A stretch of 64,000 nucleotides of DNA from Polytrichum commune (Eukaryota; Streptophyta; Polytrichopsida; Polytrichales; Polytrichaceae). This document shows positions 1 to 9,694 of the stretch, one piece after another. The notes under the pieces are model-generated. The model had not been told where the DNA came from and did no database searches. It saw nothing but the letters and a program-made list of their open reading frames with translations. How positions within the stretch are numbered: the stretch's first letter is position 1; each line of letters opens with the position of its first letter. A program made the translations under genes and the position numbers. The DNA is taken from assembly GCA_950295325.1 (NCBI GenBank), contig OX485805.1, positions 42,990,758 to 43,054,757 on the forward strand, given 5' to 3'.

Positions 1-1770
1 TTGCCATAGTGCATTGCTTGAAGAGGTGGCCACACTATTTGGGGTTGCACAAAACAAAGGTCTACATGGACAATGTGTCCTAAAAGAATTTTGACATTCA
101 AGCGCGAGTGAGCGCCAAGTCATTGCGGTGGCATGATAGTTTGGCGCTTATGAAGGTGGATTTGATCCACAAACCGGACCGTGGAAATGTGGTGCCGGAT
201 GCGCGAAGTAGACCGGAAGAGTTCCAAGCAATGAGAACCATCCAAACCTTGTGGCTAATGTGTGCCGGCAAACGAAACTTGTGATGCAAGATACGGGAGG
301 GGTAAATTAACTACCCCAAAGCACAAAAGCTTTTAGGTGAGCTTCGCAAGAGCAAGGTGCTCAAAGAGGTTAAGTTGGTGGACGGATTGTTCAAGTGCAA
401 ACAAAGTCGGGTATATGTGCCACAAGGCAAGTTGAGGCTATCGGTTTTGAAGGAGGAATATGATAGTCCTATTGCCGGCCATAGACGAGAAAGAAAAAGC
501 CGCCATAGAATGGTGTCAAAGAGGTACCATTGGCGGTGCATAAAGGAAGATATAGCCGACTTTGTGAAGGCTTGAATCAAAGTGCCAAGTGAACCGAGCC
601 TCTTACCAAAAGCAAGGCCGTTTCTTGCAACCGTTGCCTATCCCGTTGGCGCCATGGCATGGTATGTGCATGGACTTGATCACAAGTTTGCCGGAGTCAC
701 ATGGGTATGATGCCATCTTGTTGATGGTAGAGCGGTTTGCCAAGTGGGCACACATGGTGCCGATTGTGGGAACTGCCACCGCGTTGGAGACCGCATAGCC
801 TTTTCTCAAAGGATGGTTGAGGCACCACGGGTTGCCAAGAGTGATTGTGTGGGATCAAGATCCAAAGTTCACAAGTGCATTTTCAATGCATTTCTCTAAG
901 GAGGTCGGAATGAAACTAAGGTTTAGCACGACCTTGCATTCCCAAATGAATGGGAAATCGGAGCGTGTGAATGGAATCTTGAAGCAATACTTGAGGAACT
1001 TGGTGGGGGCGGACCAAGGAGATTGGGCGGACTATGTGGGTCGAGCGGAGTGTAATTGCAATGTAGCCACGCACTTGGCTACCAAGGGGTGGTCTTTGGT
1101 GGTGGCTTATGGAGTGGATGCGCTCCAACCTATTAACCTAGCTCTCGAGGGGGCACATTCAACACTAGAGTTCAACCAAGATGGTGAGGACTTGGCCAAG
1201 AAGCGTGAACAAGTCTTGGAGATGACCAAGTTGTTGGTGGAGAAAGCCCGAAGGTGCTACGGAGTGCAAGTCAATGCCGGAAGACGCGAAGTGGAGAATG
1301 AGGTGGGCCAAAAGGTGTTGTTGAATGTGAACAACTTCACCTAGCCGGAAGGCCTCACTCCAAAGTTCATGTCCAAAATTGGAGCTCCGTTTTCCATTGT
1401 GGAACAAGTGTTCAAGGACATATATAAGTTGGAATTACCGCCCAAGATCAAAGTGCATCCGACATTTCATGTCTCATTCCTAAAACCATTTAAGGACGAC
1501 ACCTTGTGGCCCGATCACAAGCAAGTGATTAGGCCACCTCCCGACCTTGTGGACATCATTTGGAACATGAGGTAAGAGGGCATCCTCAAGTGTAGGAAGC
1601 CCAAGTGAAAAGGAAAGAAAATGTACAAAGGAATACTTGGTGAAATGGTGAGGATACCATGAGAAAGAAACCGCTTGGGTGGCGGCAAGAGACATGGTCA
1701 ACACCAATGAATTGGTGAAGCACTTTGAAGAAACTAAGGCTAGACATTCCAATAAAAAGAAGCGTAGGCA
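1..1770 (+). pseudogene. A: RNase H end, integrase and chromodomain remnant
   Basis: Positions 1-285 match the end of RNase H (LRWHDSLALM, HKPDRGNVVPDA), with a TAA after the DNVS motif near 90. The integrase zinc-binding region is at 357-575 and the core at 589-1344, with MDLITSLP, WDQDPKF and the Glu segment SERVNG, so the three acidic catalytic positions are recognisable. A TAG at 796-798 separates the first Asp from the rest. A second TAG follows NNFT at 1342-1344. The C-terminal module (KLELPPKIKVHPTFHVS) is at 1369-1575. The chromodomain KEYLVKW is followed by TGA at 1649-1651, then GYHEKE. The missing bases fit C-to-T changes at former Arg or Gln codons, but that is inference. The copy cannot make a full integrase. 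Confidence 0.88.
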
Positions 1771-2588
1771 TTGATGAGGACATCAATCTCCTTTAGTGGG
1801 GGAGAGACTCTAGTAGCAAACATAGCTTCGAGGTTAATTCCTCCACAACATGCACTTGTTCTTTGGCTTGAGGGAATAAAGTCCAAACTTTAGTGGTGCA
1901 AAGAGAAAAGTATGAGATGAGGTCCTAGTCTTGTACTTGTGTTTGGTTAATGGAAGAGGGGGAATAGACATGCCAAACTAGGTTGGGTAAGCCGAGTAAT
2001 TGGGGGCCATGGCTTGGAGGGGCCTTGGATAAAACCAAGAAACTTCTTAGTTGTGGGCTTGTCCGGGCGGGGACAAGGTGATGGCGCGTGCTCATAAAAG
2101 TGCTACCTGCGAGCTAACGAGAGTTGGCGCATGGGAGTCATGAACCCATGTCTCGAAAGAGCAAAGTGGGAACCGAGTCGGGCGGGACTTGGCATCACCC
2201 CCGTGCGATCGAGGCGTGGCTTAACAATGGAAAGCCATCTCGGAGTTGCAACCGAGACAACTTAGTGGAAGCGTTGAGGTCTCGCCTAGATGTGTCACGT
2301 TAGGCTAGTGGAGCCTAACGGGGGAGGCCCCAAAGGAGGGGCAACCCAAGTGAGTCCCAAAGTAGGTGGGTCTAGTATAGGTTAGGTCCTTGGATAAGAG
2401 ATCCAAGGTCGCTAACGGACCACCTAGGAACGACACCTTTGGGACCATGCCAAATTTGAAGATGCATTGTGGGGGTCGCGCCCTAAGGTAAACACAATGC
2501 CGCACCATAGAGGATGGCAACTTGAGAATTGGTGTGCCGACTACGAGTATAGTCGATGAGGGCATCGACTCCGTTTGGTGGGGGTGAG
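1771..2588 (+). other. A: non-coding 3' region with polypurine tract
   Basis: About 820 bp between the chromodomain remnant and the 3' LTR with no recognisable coding domain. It holds a stem-loop, GTTAGGCTA and GCCTAAC-type arms around 2301-2320, and ends in the purine-rich tract ggtgggggtgag (2577-2588) directly before the LTR, the expected plus-strand primer position. Confidence 0.75.
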
Positions 2589-3562
2589 TGTCGCGCACCT
2601 CTCCATAAGGAGTGCCCGAAACACCATGGGCACAAGGGGGACCCCGGAGTGACACCCGGGACTTGTGGCGCCGTTGGTGAGAGGGCCCAAGTGATCCTAG
2701 TGTGGGTGAGGGCCCCGGGCGTTGGGAACGCCTCCCACCCACAAAGACTAGGAGGCATGAGGGTGAGGCCATGAGTTATGCGTAGCTCATGGCGTGGTGA
2801 TTCTACGATCCTCAAGATCACCTCAATCGGAGGTGTGAGCTAGGAGTTATGGCCATTTGAGTGGGGCGCTGTCCCGGGACAGCGCCCTGGTACAGCAGTG
2901 CCTGGGAGCGATTCCCGGGACTGCCAAGGTTCAAACAGGCATAACTTCCTCAAGCCTTGCCCGAATGGGGCAAGCAAGGAGTCCATCGGCATCTACGTGA
3001 AGCGTAGATGAGGATGGAGTGGTTGGTTGTTATGATCAGACATCATACAAGGAAGTTATGATGGTCTGAAGCTGCTGGGGGGGTTCTAGGCCCAGCAGCT
3101 AAGGGAAAATGTCCACTTGGCCCCAACTCTTGGTAGAGAGACAAGAGGTTGGTTGGCGGTGGGGTAGGGGCTCCGTGTAGAGTCCTAGAGGCTTATATGG
3201 GTGAGGTGGTGTGGCCTCACCCACCCGAGGCCGAACGGCAAGGCCTCCATGGGCTTTGGCCTATTGTGAGGCCATAGTTGCCTAGTATGGTTCGGGTTGT
3301 TGTAGTGTTGCTCCGGCAATGCGATGATCAACATAGGATTGGACTTCCATGAATGGAAGTCCACATTGGGGAAATGGGTTACCGATTAAGGGGTGAGTCC
3401 CGAAAGCAAAGTAGGAGGGTTGGTTCCCTCCTATGAACTATTGGTCCGGGGTAAGAGGAGCTATCCATTAGCATGGCGGAATGCGAAGGGTTAGCGACTC
3501 GTAACCTTTGCTAGAATTGAAAATTGGCAAGATTATTAAGGGACCTAGCAAGGGTTGCGACA
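2589..3562 (+). repeat. A: 3' LTR
   Basis: 974 bp from tgtcgcgcacc to gggttgcgaca, TG...CA ended, preceded by the polypurine tract and followed by element B sequence (ttccaactt). That placement makes it the 3' LTR of a plus-strand element. Confidence 0.93.
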
Positions 3563-4690
3563 TTCCAACTTATACATGTCCTTGAACACTTGTTCCACAA
3601 TGGAAAACAAAGCTCGAATTTTGGACATGAACTTTTGGAGCGAGGCCTTCCGGCTAAGTGAAGTTGTTCACATTCAACAACACCTTTTGGCCCACCTCAT
3701 TCTCCACTTCGCGTCTTCCGGCATTGATTTGCACTCCGTAGCACCTTCGGGCTTTCTCCACCAACAACTTGGTCATCTCCAAGACTTGTTCACGCTTCTT
3801 GGCCAAGTCCTCACCATCTTGGTTGAACTCTAGTGTTGAATGTGCCCCCTCGAGAGCTAGGTTAATAGGTTGGAGCGCATCCACTCCATAAGCCACCACC
3901 AAAGACCACCCCTTGGTAGCCAAGTGCGTGGCTACATTTCAATTACACTCCGCTCGACCCACATAGTCCGCCCAATCTCCTTGGTCCGCCCCCACCAAGT
4001 TCCTCAAGTATTGCTTCAAGACTCCATTCACATGCTCCGCTTTCCCATCCATTTGGGAATGCAAGGCCGTGCTAAACCTTAGTTTCATTCCGACCTCCTT
4101 AGAGAAATGCATTGAAAATGCACTTGTGAACTTTGGATCTTGATCCCACACAATCACTTTTGGCAACCCGTGGTGCCTCAACCATCCTTTGAGAAAAGGC
4201 TATGCGGTCTCCAACGCGGTGGCGGTTCCCACAATCGGCACCATGTGTGCCCACTTGGCAAACCGCTCTACCATCAACAAGATGGCATCATACCCATGTG
4301 ACTCCGGCAAACTTGTGATCAAGTCCATGCACATACCATGCCATGGCGCCAACGGGATAGGCAACGGTTGCAAGAAGCCGCCTTGCTTTTGGTAAGAGGC
4401 TCGGTTCACTTGGCACTTTGATTCAAGCCTTCACAAAGTGGGCTATATCTTCCTTTATGCACCGCCAATGGTACCTCTTTGACACCATTCTATGGCGGCT
4501 TTTTCTTTCTTCTCTATGGCCGGCAATAGGACTATCATATTCCTCCTTCAAAACCGATAGCCTCAACTTGCCTTGTGGCACATACACCCGACTTTGTTTG
4601 CACTTGAACAATCCGTCCACCAACTTAACCTCTTTGAGCACCTTGCTCTTGCGAAGCTCACCTAAAAGCTTTTGTGCTTTGGGGTAGTTA
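3563..4690 (-). pseudogene. B: integrase remnant
   Basis: Minus-strand integrase: zinc-binding part at 4423-4641, first core Asp segment (MDLITSLP) at 4200-4409, second core segment with WDQDPKF and the Glu segment at 3939-4181, and C-terminal part down to 3654. The family TAG is at 4200-4202. This copy also has a private stop splitting the core after GRAECN near 3939, and a TAG after NNFT at 3654-3656. The C-terminal module is only just reached (around 3563-3640) before A's insertion removes the chromodomain. Non-functional. Confidence 0.86.
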
Positions 4691-5870
4691 ATTTACCCCT
4701 CCCGTATCTTGCATCACAAGTTTCCTTGGCCGGCACACATTAGCCACAAGGTTTGGATGGTTCTCATTGCTTGGAACTCTTCCGGTCTACTTCGCGCATC
4801 CGGCACCACATTTCCACGGTCCGGTTTGTGGATCAAATCCACCTTCATAAGCGCCAAACTATCATGCCTCCGCAATGACTTGGCGTTCACTTACGCTTGT
4901 ATGTCAAAATACTTTTAGGACACATTGTCCATGTAGACCTTTGCTTTGTGCGACCCCATATAATGTCGCCACATCTTCAAGCAATGCACTACGGCAAAGA
5001 AGTTCTTTGTCATGAGTTGGTTGTCTTCTTTGACAACCATCGAGCTTTATGCTCCCATATGCAATGGCCATCCATCTTACACATAATCCACCATTGGCAA
5101 AGGCACTTACCCCGGTATGCACCTCGAAAGGTTTGTCAAGCTCCGCGAACTTGAGCACGGGCGGCGAAGAGAACTTGGTGTTAAGCTCCCCAAAGACTCG
5201 TGACAAACATCATCTCACTCTTGGGATAGCCATTTCTTCCACAAGTCGCACAAGGTGGGACAACCATCGAGCTTCATGCTCTCATATGCCATGGCCATCC
5301 ATCTTGCCTCAACATCCGCCAATGGTAAAGTCACTCGCCCCCGTATGCACCTCAAAAGGTTTGTCAAACTCCGCGAACTTGAGCACGGGCGGCGAAGAGA
5401 ACTTGGTCTTAAGCTCCTCAAAGACTTGGTGGGAAGGCTCATCCCACTCTTGGGATAGCCATTTCTTGCACAAGTTGGACGAGGTCGGACAACCATCGAG
5501 CTTCATGCTCTTATATGCAATGGCCATCCATCTTGCCTCAACATCCGCCAATGGTAAAGTCACTCGCCCCCGTATGCACCTCAAAAGGTTTGTCAAAGTC
5601 CGCGAACTTAAGCACGGGCGGCGAAGAGAACTTGTTTTTGAGCCCCCCAAAGGCTTGGTGACAAGGCTCATCCCACTCTTGGGATAGCCATTTTCCTCAA
5701 TAAGTTGAATAAGGTCCTAGCAACCTTAGAAAACTCTTGAATGAAGTTGTGGTACTAATTGGCTAGGCCAACAAATGACCTAAGCCATTTTTGAATGAAG
5801 GGCCAATTGTCCTTTTGGATTGCCTTGACATTCTTCATGTTCGTCCACCAACTTCATTTATCACCACATA
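4691..5870 (-). pseudogene. B: RNase H tandem array and RT tail
   Basis: Minus strand. The RNase H C-terminal part (SLRWHD, HKPDRGNVVPDA) lies at about 4709-5060. It is preceded, between about 5040 and 5700, by tandem ~230-bp units; each encodes WLSQEWDEPCHQ, a PPVLKFAE segment and HTGASDF. Unit junction motifs fall near 5225, 5455 and 5685, so there are three. The catalytic Asp expected in HTDAS is Gly in this copy. A short stretch at 5700-5870 matches only the extreme C-terminal tail of reverse transcriptase, ahead of the first unit. Confidence 0.8.
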
Positions 5871-5899
5871 CCTCAAGAGCTCAATCTCTCGTTGAGCAA

Positions 5900-6460
5900 A
5901 GTGATTTTTCACTTCTTGGCGGTAATTTTTTTTTGGGCAACACATTGGTGAATACATCCTTGTATTTCACCAACATCACACCAATGTTGTTTGGGGGAGG
6001 CCCATCTTTCCTAGCCTCCCCATACGTTCCTTGGAGTTCCTCCAATTAAACCACGACCATTATATTTTCTTTTTTTCATTTGGTCCATTAAGACCAAATT
6101 CAACTTAGGTCCTCCTACCATAGGAGTCCTTGTCAATTTGAACTTCAATTCTTTGCCATTCATAATGCACCGCAAGCACACCGGCTTGTACCTCACATCT
6201 ATCATGTGAGTTTCAAAGAAGGCGGCCTTCACAATGACATGCATTTTATCTATTTCACTTGGTGTGAAATTTTGACAAAAATCCAATGTCCCACATTGCA
6301 AGGTTACATGCATCGCGGCCTCCTTTGTCTCATGCGGTTTGCCCTTTCCAAACCGCACCTTGGTGGGCTTGCCCGCTCTACCAATCGGCAAGCCCCAACT
6401 CCCTTATGAGTTTTGGGCTCAAGAAGGCATGGCTTGCCTCTTTGTCAACCCATTAGACGT
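5900..6460 (-). pseudogene. B: retroviral-type protease remnant
   Basis: Minus-strand aspartic protease relic, most of it open at 6011-6391 (GKPTKVRFGKGKPHE, CGTLDFCQNFTPSEID, KLNLVLMDQM). The active-site region is at about 6430-6450 and reads VDKEASHAFLS, where the family norm is a DSG or DTG triad, so the essential Gly is missing. Towards its 3' end a VRYKDVF segment marks where reverse transcriptase should start; instead about 60 bp later the sequence is already at the RT C-terminal tail. Confidence 0.78.
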
Positions 6461-7303
6461 TTGTCCCATTCATTTGAGCCTCAAGATATAAAATAGTTGG
6501 CCTTGGCTTAAGGCTACTAGCCTTGGCCACAAAACCATCGTCTAACATTTGGTCCTCGGCAACACCATGAGTTTGGCTTGGTCCGCAAGGCCAACTTTTA
6601 ACACTCCGTCCGTGGCACAAATATGATCTAGCTTGGTACCACCAAACCACCTTCTCACATTTTGTCCACGGCACGAGCTAGCATGATTTGCCTTGGTATA
6701 ATGGGCCAAACTACTTGCGCTCATTTCCTTGGGCCTCTTTCGGCTAAACCCACTTTGTGGTGATGTGCCGTCCAACTTCTTCTTAGGAACATCGGCTTCA
6801 ATGCTCTTCAAATCCTTATGATTCGCACTACGTCCTCAAGATGCTTTGGGGTCTTGAACATGGTTTTCACCACCCGCTTTTGAAACCCACCTAAAACGAT
6901 GCATTTCTTAGAAAGCTCGTCCATCCTAGATGTACCATTCATTTGGGTGTGAAATTCGCACATATACGCCTTAAGAGACCCCGCGTGCCTCATGTGCCCC
7001 AAGTTCATTTCAACATCACCACCTTCTAAGCATTTTAAATTGAAATTTCAATCCAACATTAATGCCCTCCAAGGTTTTGGGTGCATTCGGTATTCTAGGC
7101 CCCAAATGTTTTTTGAGGCGTGCGGGAGCCCTTTCAAAGGACTCCACCATTTTCCTTACTGAATCCACCATCATGCCCACCATTGTCATTAGAACCAATG
7201 GTATGGTCAAATTCCATTTACACATGATCTTTGTTCCAATTTGAGCCTCACAACCTTTTGGAAACCCCGGGTCACCATCACAACCCGCTTATTTGATAGC
7301 CAT
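6461..7303 (-). pseudogene. B: gag remnant
   Basis: Minus strand, from an ATG at 7303-7301 to the protease relic. Only short frames stay open (7016-7225, 6808-7008, 6542-6811). The family stop (rc of ctcacaacc) closes the start frame by codon 19. The half nearest the protease contains several ~56-bp repeats with the tail ccgcggacgg. No Gag can be made. Confidence 0.7.
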
Positions 7304-7340
7304 GCTTCCCTCAAAGTGCTAGCTCAAAAATTGGAAACGT

Positions 7341-7352
7341 GCTCTGATACCA
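7341..7352 (-). promoter_or_regulatory. B: primer binding site (tRNA-Met)
   Basis: Reverse complement TGGTATCAGAGC, two bases inside the 5' LTR end; complementary to the 3' end of plant initiator tRNA-Met, used to prime minus-strand cDNA. Confidence 0.9.
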
Positions 7353-7354
7353 AG

Positions 7355-8328
7355 TGTCGCAACCCTTGCTAGGTCCCTTAACAATCTTGCCAATTTTCGT
7401 TTCTAGCAAAGGTTACGAGCGCTAACCCTTCGCATTCCGCCATGCTAATGGATAGCTCCTCTTACCCCGGACCAATAGTTCATAGGAGGGGAACCAACCC
7501 TCCTACTTTGCTTTCGGGACTCACCCCTTAATCGGTAACCCATTTCCCCAATGTGGACTTCCATCCATGGAAGTCCAATCCCATGTTGATCATCGCGTTG
7601 CCGGAGCAACACTACAACATCCCGAACCATACTAGGCAACTATGGCCTCACATTGGGCCAATGCCCATGGAGGCCGTGCCGTTCGGCCTCGGGTGGGTGA
7701 GGCCACACCACCTCACCCATATAAGCCTCTAGGACTTCACGCGGGGCCCCTACCCCACCGTCAACCAACCTCTTGTCTCTCTACCAAGAGTTGGGGCCAA
7801 GTGGACATTTTCCTTTAGCTGCTGGGCCTAGAACCCCCCCAGCAGCTTCAGACCATCATAACTTCCTTGTATGATGTCTGATCATAACAACCAACCACTC
7901 CATGTTCATCTACGCTTCACGTAGATGCCGATGGACTCCTCACTTGCTCCATTTGAGCAAGTGTTGAGGAAGTTATGCCTGTTTGAACCTTGGCAGTCCC
8001 GGGAATCACTCCCAGGCACTGCTGTACCAGGGCGCTGTCCCGGGACAGCGCCCCACTCAAATGGCCATAACTCCTAGCTCACACCTCCGATTGAGGTGTT
8101 CTTGAGCTTTCTAGAATCACCACGCCATGAGCTACGCATAGCTCATGGCCTTACCCTTGTGCCTCCTAATCTTCGTGGGTGGGAGGCGTTCCCAACGCCC
8201 GGGGCCCTCACCCACACTAGGATCACTTGGGCCCTCTCACCAACGGCGCCACAAGTCCCGGGTGTCACTCCGGGGTCCCCCTTGTGCCCATGGTGTTTCG
8301 GGCACTCCTCATGGAGAGGTGCGCGACA
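7355..8328 (-). repeat. B: 5' LTR
   Basis: 974 bp, tgtcgcaaccc to gcgcgaca as read on the plus strand. The primer site on its left makes it the 5' LTR of a minus-strand element. Followed by element C gag sequence. Confidence 0.93.
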
Positions 8329-8502
8329 CCTTTCTAGGGACTCCTCCACTTCCTCACCGGTTGCACCATCATCCCCACCATTGTTAATAGACTCAATGGC
8401 GGGGTCAACATCCTCTTCAACATGATCTTTGTTCCGTTTTGAGCGTCGCAACTTTTTAGAAGTCCCCGCCTCACCATCGTTACCCGCACGTTTGGTAGCC
8501 AT
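8329..8502 (-). CDS. C: gag N-terminus, open, cut by B
   Basis: 58 open codons from the ATG at 8502-8500, ending where B's LTR cuts in. The peptide is charged: a basic patch (SKKLRRSKRNKDH, residues 15-27), then an acidic, Gly-rich stretch (residues 29-55). Aligned with the other copies' gag starts it shares the order MA-K-AG-DGE-G-SK, but codon 19 is CGA (Arg) here and TGA in the main family. Context (primer site 37 bp upstream, LTR beyond) shows it is the start of gag. It is the only undamaged retroelement coding segment in the window. I cannot tell whether the complete element was intact, since everything downstream is outside the window. Confidence 0.7.
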
Positions 8503-8538
8503 CTCTCCTTCAAAGTGCTAGCTCAAAGACGAAACCCT

Positions 8539-8550
8539 GCTCTGATACCA
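8539..8550 (-). promoter_or_regulatory. C: primer binding site (tRNA-Met)
   Basis: gctctgatacca on the plus strand, identical to the main family's site and two bases from the LTR end. Confidence 0.88.
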
Positions 8551-8552
8551 CG

Positions 8553-8783
8553 TGTCGCGACCCTTACTAGTTTTTCTCCACTTAGCTCAATTGCTTTCCA
8601 ACTCTAGCAAGTGTCCCGAGCGCTAACCTGCACATCCCACGCACATGCATGGTTAGCTCCCAAAACCGCGGACCTTCAATCCCATATTTGGTCACCAAAC
8701 CCTCCTACACATGCATTCGGGACACTTGCTAGAGTTGGAAAGCAATTGAGCTAAGTGGAGAAAAACTAGTAAGGGTCGCGACA
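8553..8783 (-). repeat. C: LTR terminus folded into a 66-bp inverted repeat
   Basis: From 8553 the sequence reads as the 3' (U5) end of an LTR, tgtcgcgaccc onward. At 8718 it stops being LTR and becomes an exact reverse complement of 8553-8618. The two 66-bp arms (8553-8618 and 8718-8783) enclose a 99-bp loop that aligns loosely with the main family's LTR. Both outer ends therefore read tgtcgcg and cgcgaca. A normal 5' LTR would be several hundred bp longer. Confidence 0.85.
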
Positions 8784-8983
8784 TGGGGGATGTGCGAATG
8801 GAGACGCTCGACCTGGGTGTCGAAGACGACGACATACAACAGACCCAGGCGTCTCAGGCGGCGCGTTCAGACGACCCGATGGAGATGGAGGCCCATGCGG
8901 CGGTGAATGTGACGAACGCGCGTTCGTTAATCACTGAGGAGGGAGCTGCCGCTCCCTCCGATGTCGAGGTAACTCATCTCTGA
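8783..8983 (+). CDS. Hypothetical ORF end in non-family DNA
   Basis: Open frame of 66 codons ending TGA at 8981-8983. Its apparent ATG uses the last base of C's inverted terminus, so the start is probably accidental and the real frame was cut by C's insertion. The peptide is acidic (GVEDDDIQQ, DDPMEMEAH) and its codons favour G or C in third position, unlike the decayed retroelement frames. A GAG-GTAACT near the end could be a splice donor. Not recognised; it could be the C-terminal end of a host or transposon protein, or chance. Confidence 0.3.
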   Translation: MGDVRMETLDLGVEDDDIQQTQASQAARSDDPMEMEAHAAVNVTNARSLITEEGAAAPSDVEVTHL

Positions 8984-9476
8984 GATTGCCACCTGTTTTG
9001 ACGAATGCGCGTTCGTAACCTCCTAACCACCTTCGCTGTGTTTTTGGCGCGTTGTCTGCATCGACATCCGAGACCTGCGAGAGCCCATTTTGTGTACGAC
9101 CTTATGTCGATCAGTGTTGTAGGACACGGCATCCTGCTGCCTTAGGAACCTGTGTGATAGTGTACCATGAGAGAAACTGTAAATTTTGACGGATTTCATA
9201 TAATGAAATGAGCTTTGCATCGAATCGCACACACTTTGTATTAAATCGTATTCCTTGTATTGTGTATGTACATGCGGGTTCACTTTCTTGTGCAATTCAA
9301 CCTCGTTTACGAACAGACGCTCGTAAAAGGATCCGACCCCTCGTCCATCTCTTTCACGAACGACCGTTCGTAAGTGAATGGTGCGCCTAGTCACTGCTGG
9401 CCTTCTTTCACGAACGAGCGTTCATGAATTATGCACCTCGCCACTTTCTGGCCTTCATTCACGAACGAGCGTTCGC
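8912..9476 (+). repeat. Six copies of a 16-bp palindromic motif
   Basis: Motif ACGAACGNNCGTTCGT at 8912-8927 (perfect palindrome), 9001-9016, 9309-9324, 9356-9371, 9410-9425 and 9461-9476. The last three lie in tandem units of about 51-54 bp sharing the preceding ctttctggcc-type and ttcattc-type sequence. The first lies inside the ORF above. The motif is absent from the retrotransposon family. Confidence 0.75.
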
Positions 9477-9694
9477 AAATGTGCCCTTCAGCACATTCTC
9501 CTTCCAATCCTGTTCTCGCCCTTAGTATTTTTCCATAATGCATCGTCTTCATATTTGATGCAAAATTCTTTATTGGATCATAGCATTAAACTAGTCGAAT
9601 TGTTAATCACAGGATCCCCCGAAGATAGGTCGCAACCCCTCGACCAGTGCACCTCACACCCGAAACAAACCGTTCATCGTGTTTGACCTCAACG
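8984..9694. other. Non-family DNA D, no gene seen
   Basis: Apart from the palindromic motifs, no domain, RNA gene or transposon end is recognised. It ends at E's 5' LTR; caacg (9690-9694) would be E's left target duplication, whose partner is not in the window. Confidence 0.6.

Larger units (their letters stand above)
1..3562 (+). mobile_element. Element A: chromovirus (Ty3/gypsy), 3' part
   Basis: The window opens inside this plus-strand element, at the end of its RNase H domain, and follows it through integrase, chromodomain, a non-coding 3' region and the 3' LTR. Its 5' LTR lies outside the window. It sits inside element B: directly after the LTR the sequence resumes as B's integrase C-terminal region in the opposite orientation. 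The expected 5-bp target duplication is ttcca (3563-3567 on the right); the left copy is not visible. Confidence 0.9.
3563..8328 (-). mobile_element. Element B: chromovirus, 5' part, interrupted by A
   Basis: Minus-strand copy reading from its 5' LTR (7355-8328) through primer site, gag, protease and RNase H remnants to integrase, where it is cut at 3563 by A. Its remaining 3' end must lie left of the window. It is inserted in element C: sequence beyond 8328 switches to C's gag. The right target copy would be ccttt (8329-8333). Confidence 0.9.
8329..8783 (-). mobile_element. Element C: related chromovirus, 5' fragment
   Basis: Minus-strand fragment of a different but related LTR element: gag start, primer site and an abnormal LTR terminus. 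The rest of C must lie left of B, outside the window. Its LTR aligns with the main family only in patches (gagcgctaac, ggttagctcc, ttcgggac), but the primer site and gag start align closely. DNA beyond 8783 belongs to neither family. Confidence 0.75.

Noticed and set aside
916-1128. A 70-codon frame antisense to the integrase core, present in all copies
   Set aside because: Shadow of the conserved integrase sequence on the other strand; its conservation follows that of the sense strand.
2305-2772. 155-codon minus-strand frame across 3' region and LTR
   Set aside because: Spans the polypurine tract and LTR edge of a plus-strand element; recurring non-coding sequence.
8553-8783. C terminus as an independent 231-bp MITE
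   Set aside because: One end is continuous with a primer site and gag, and the loop aligns with an LTR, so it is an LTR end and not a free element.
9356-9476. Regularly spaced palindromes as a CRISPR array
   Set aside because: Only three regularly spaced units, the between-repeat sequences are themselves related, there are no cas genes, and the DNA is eukaryotic.
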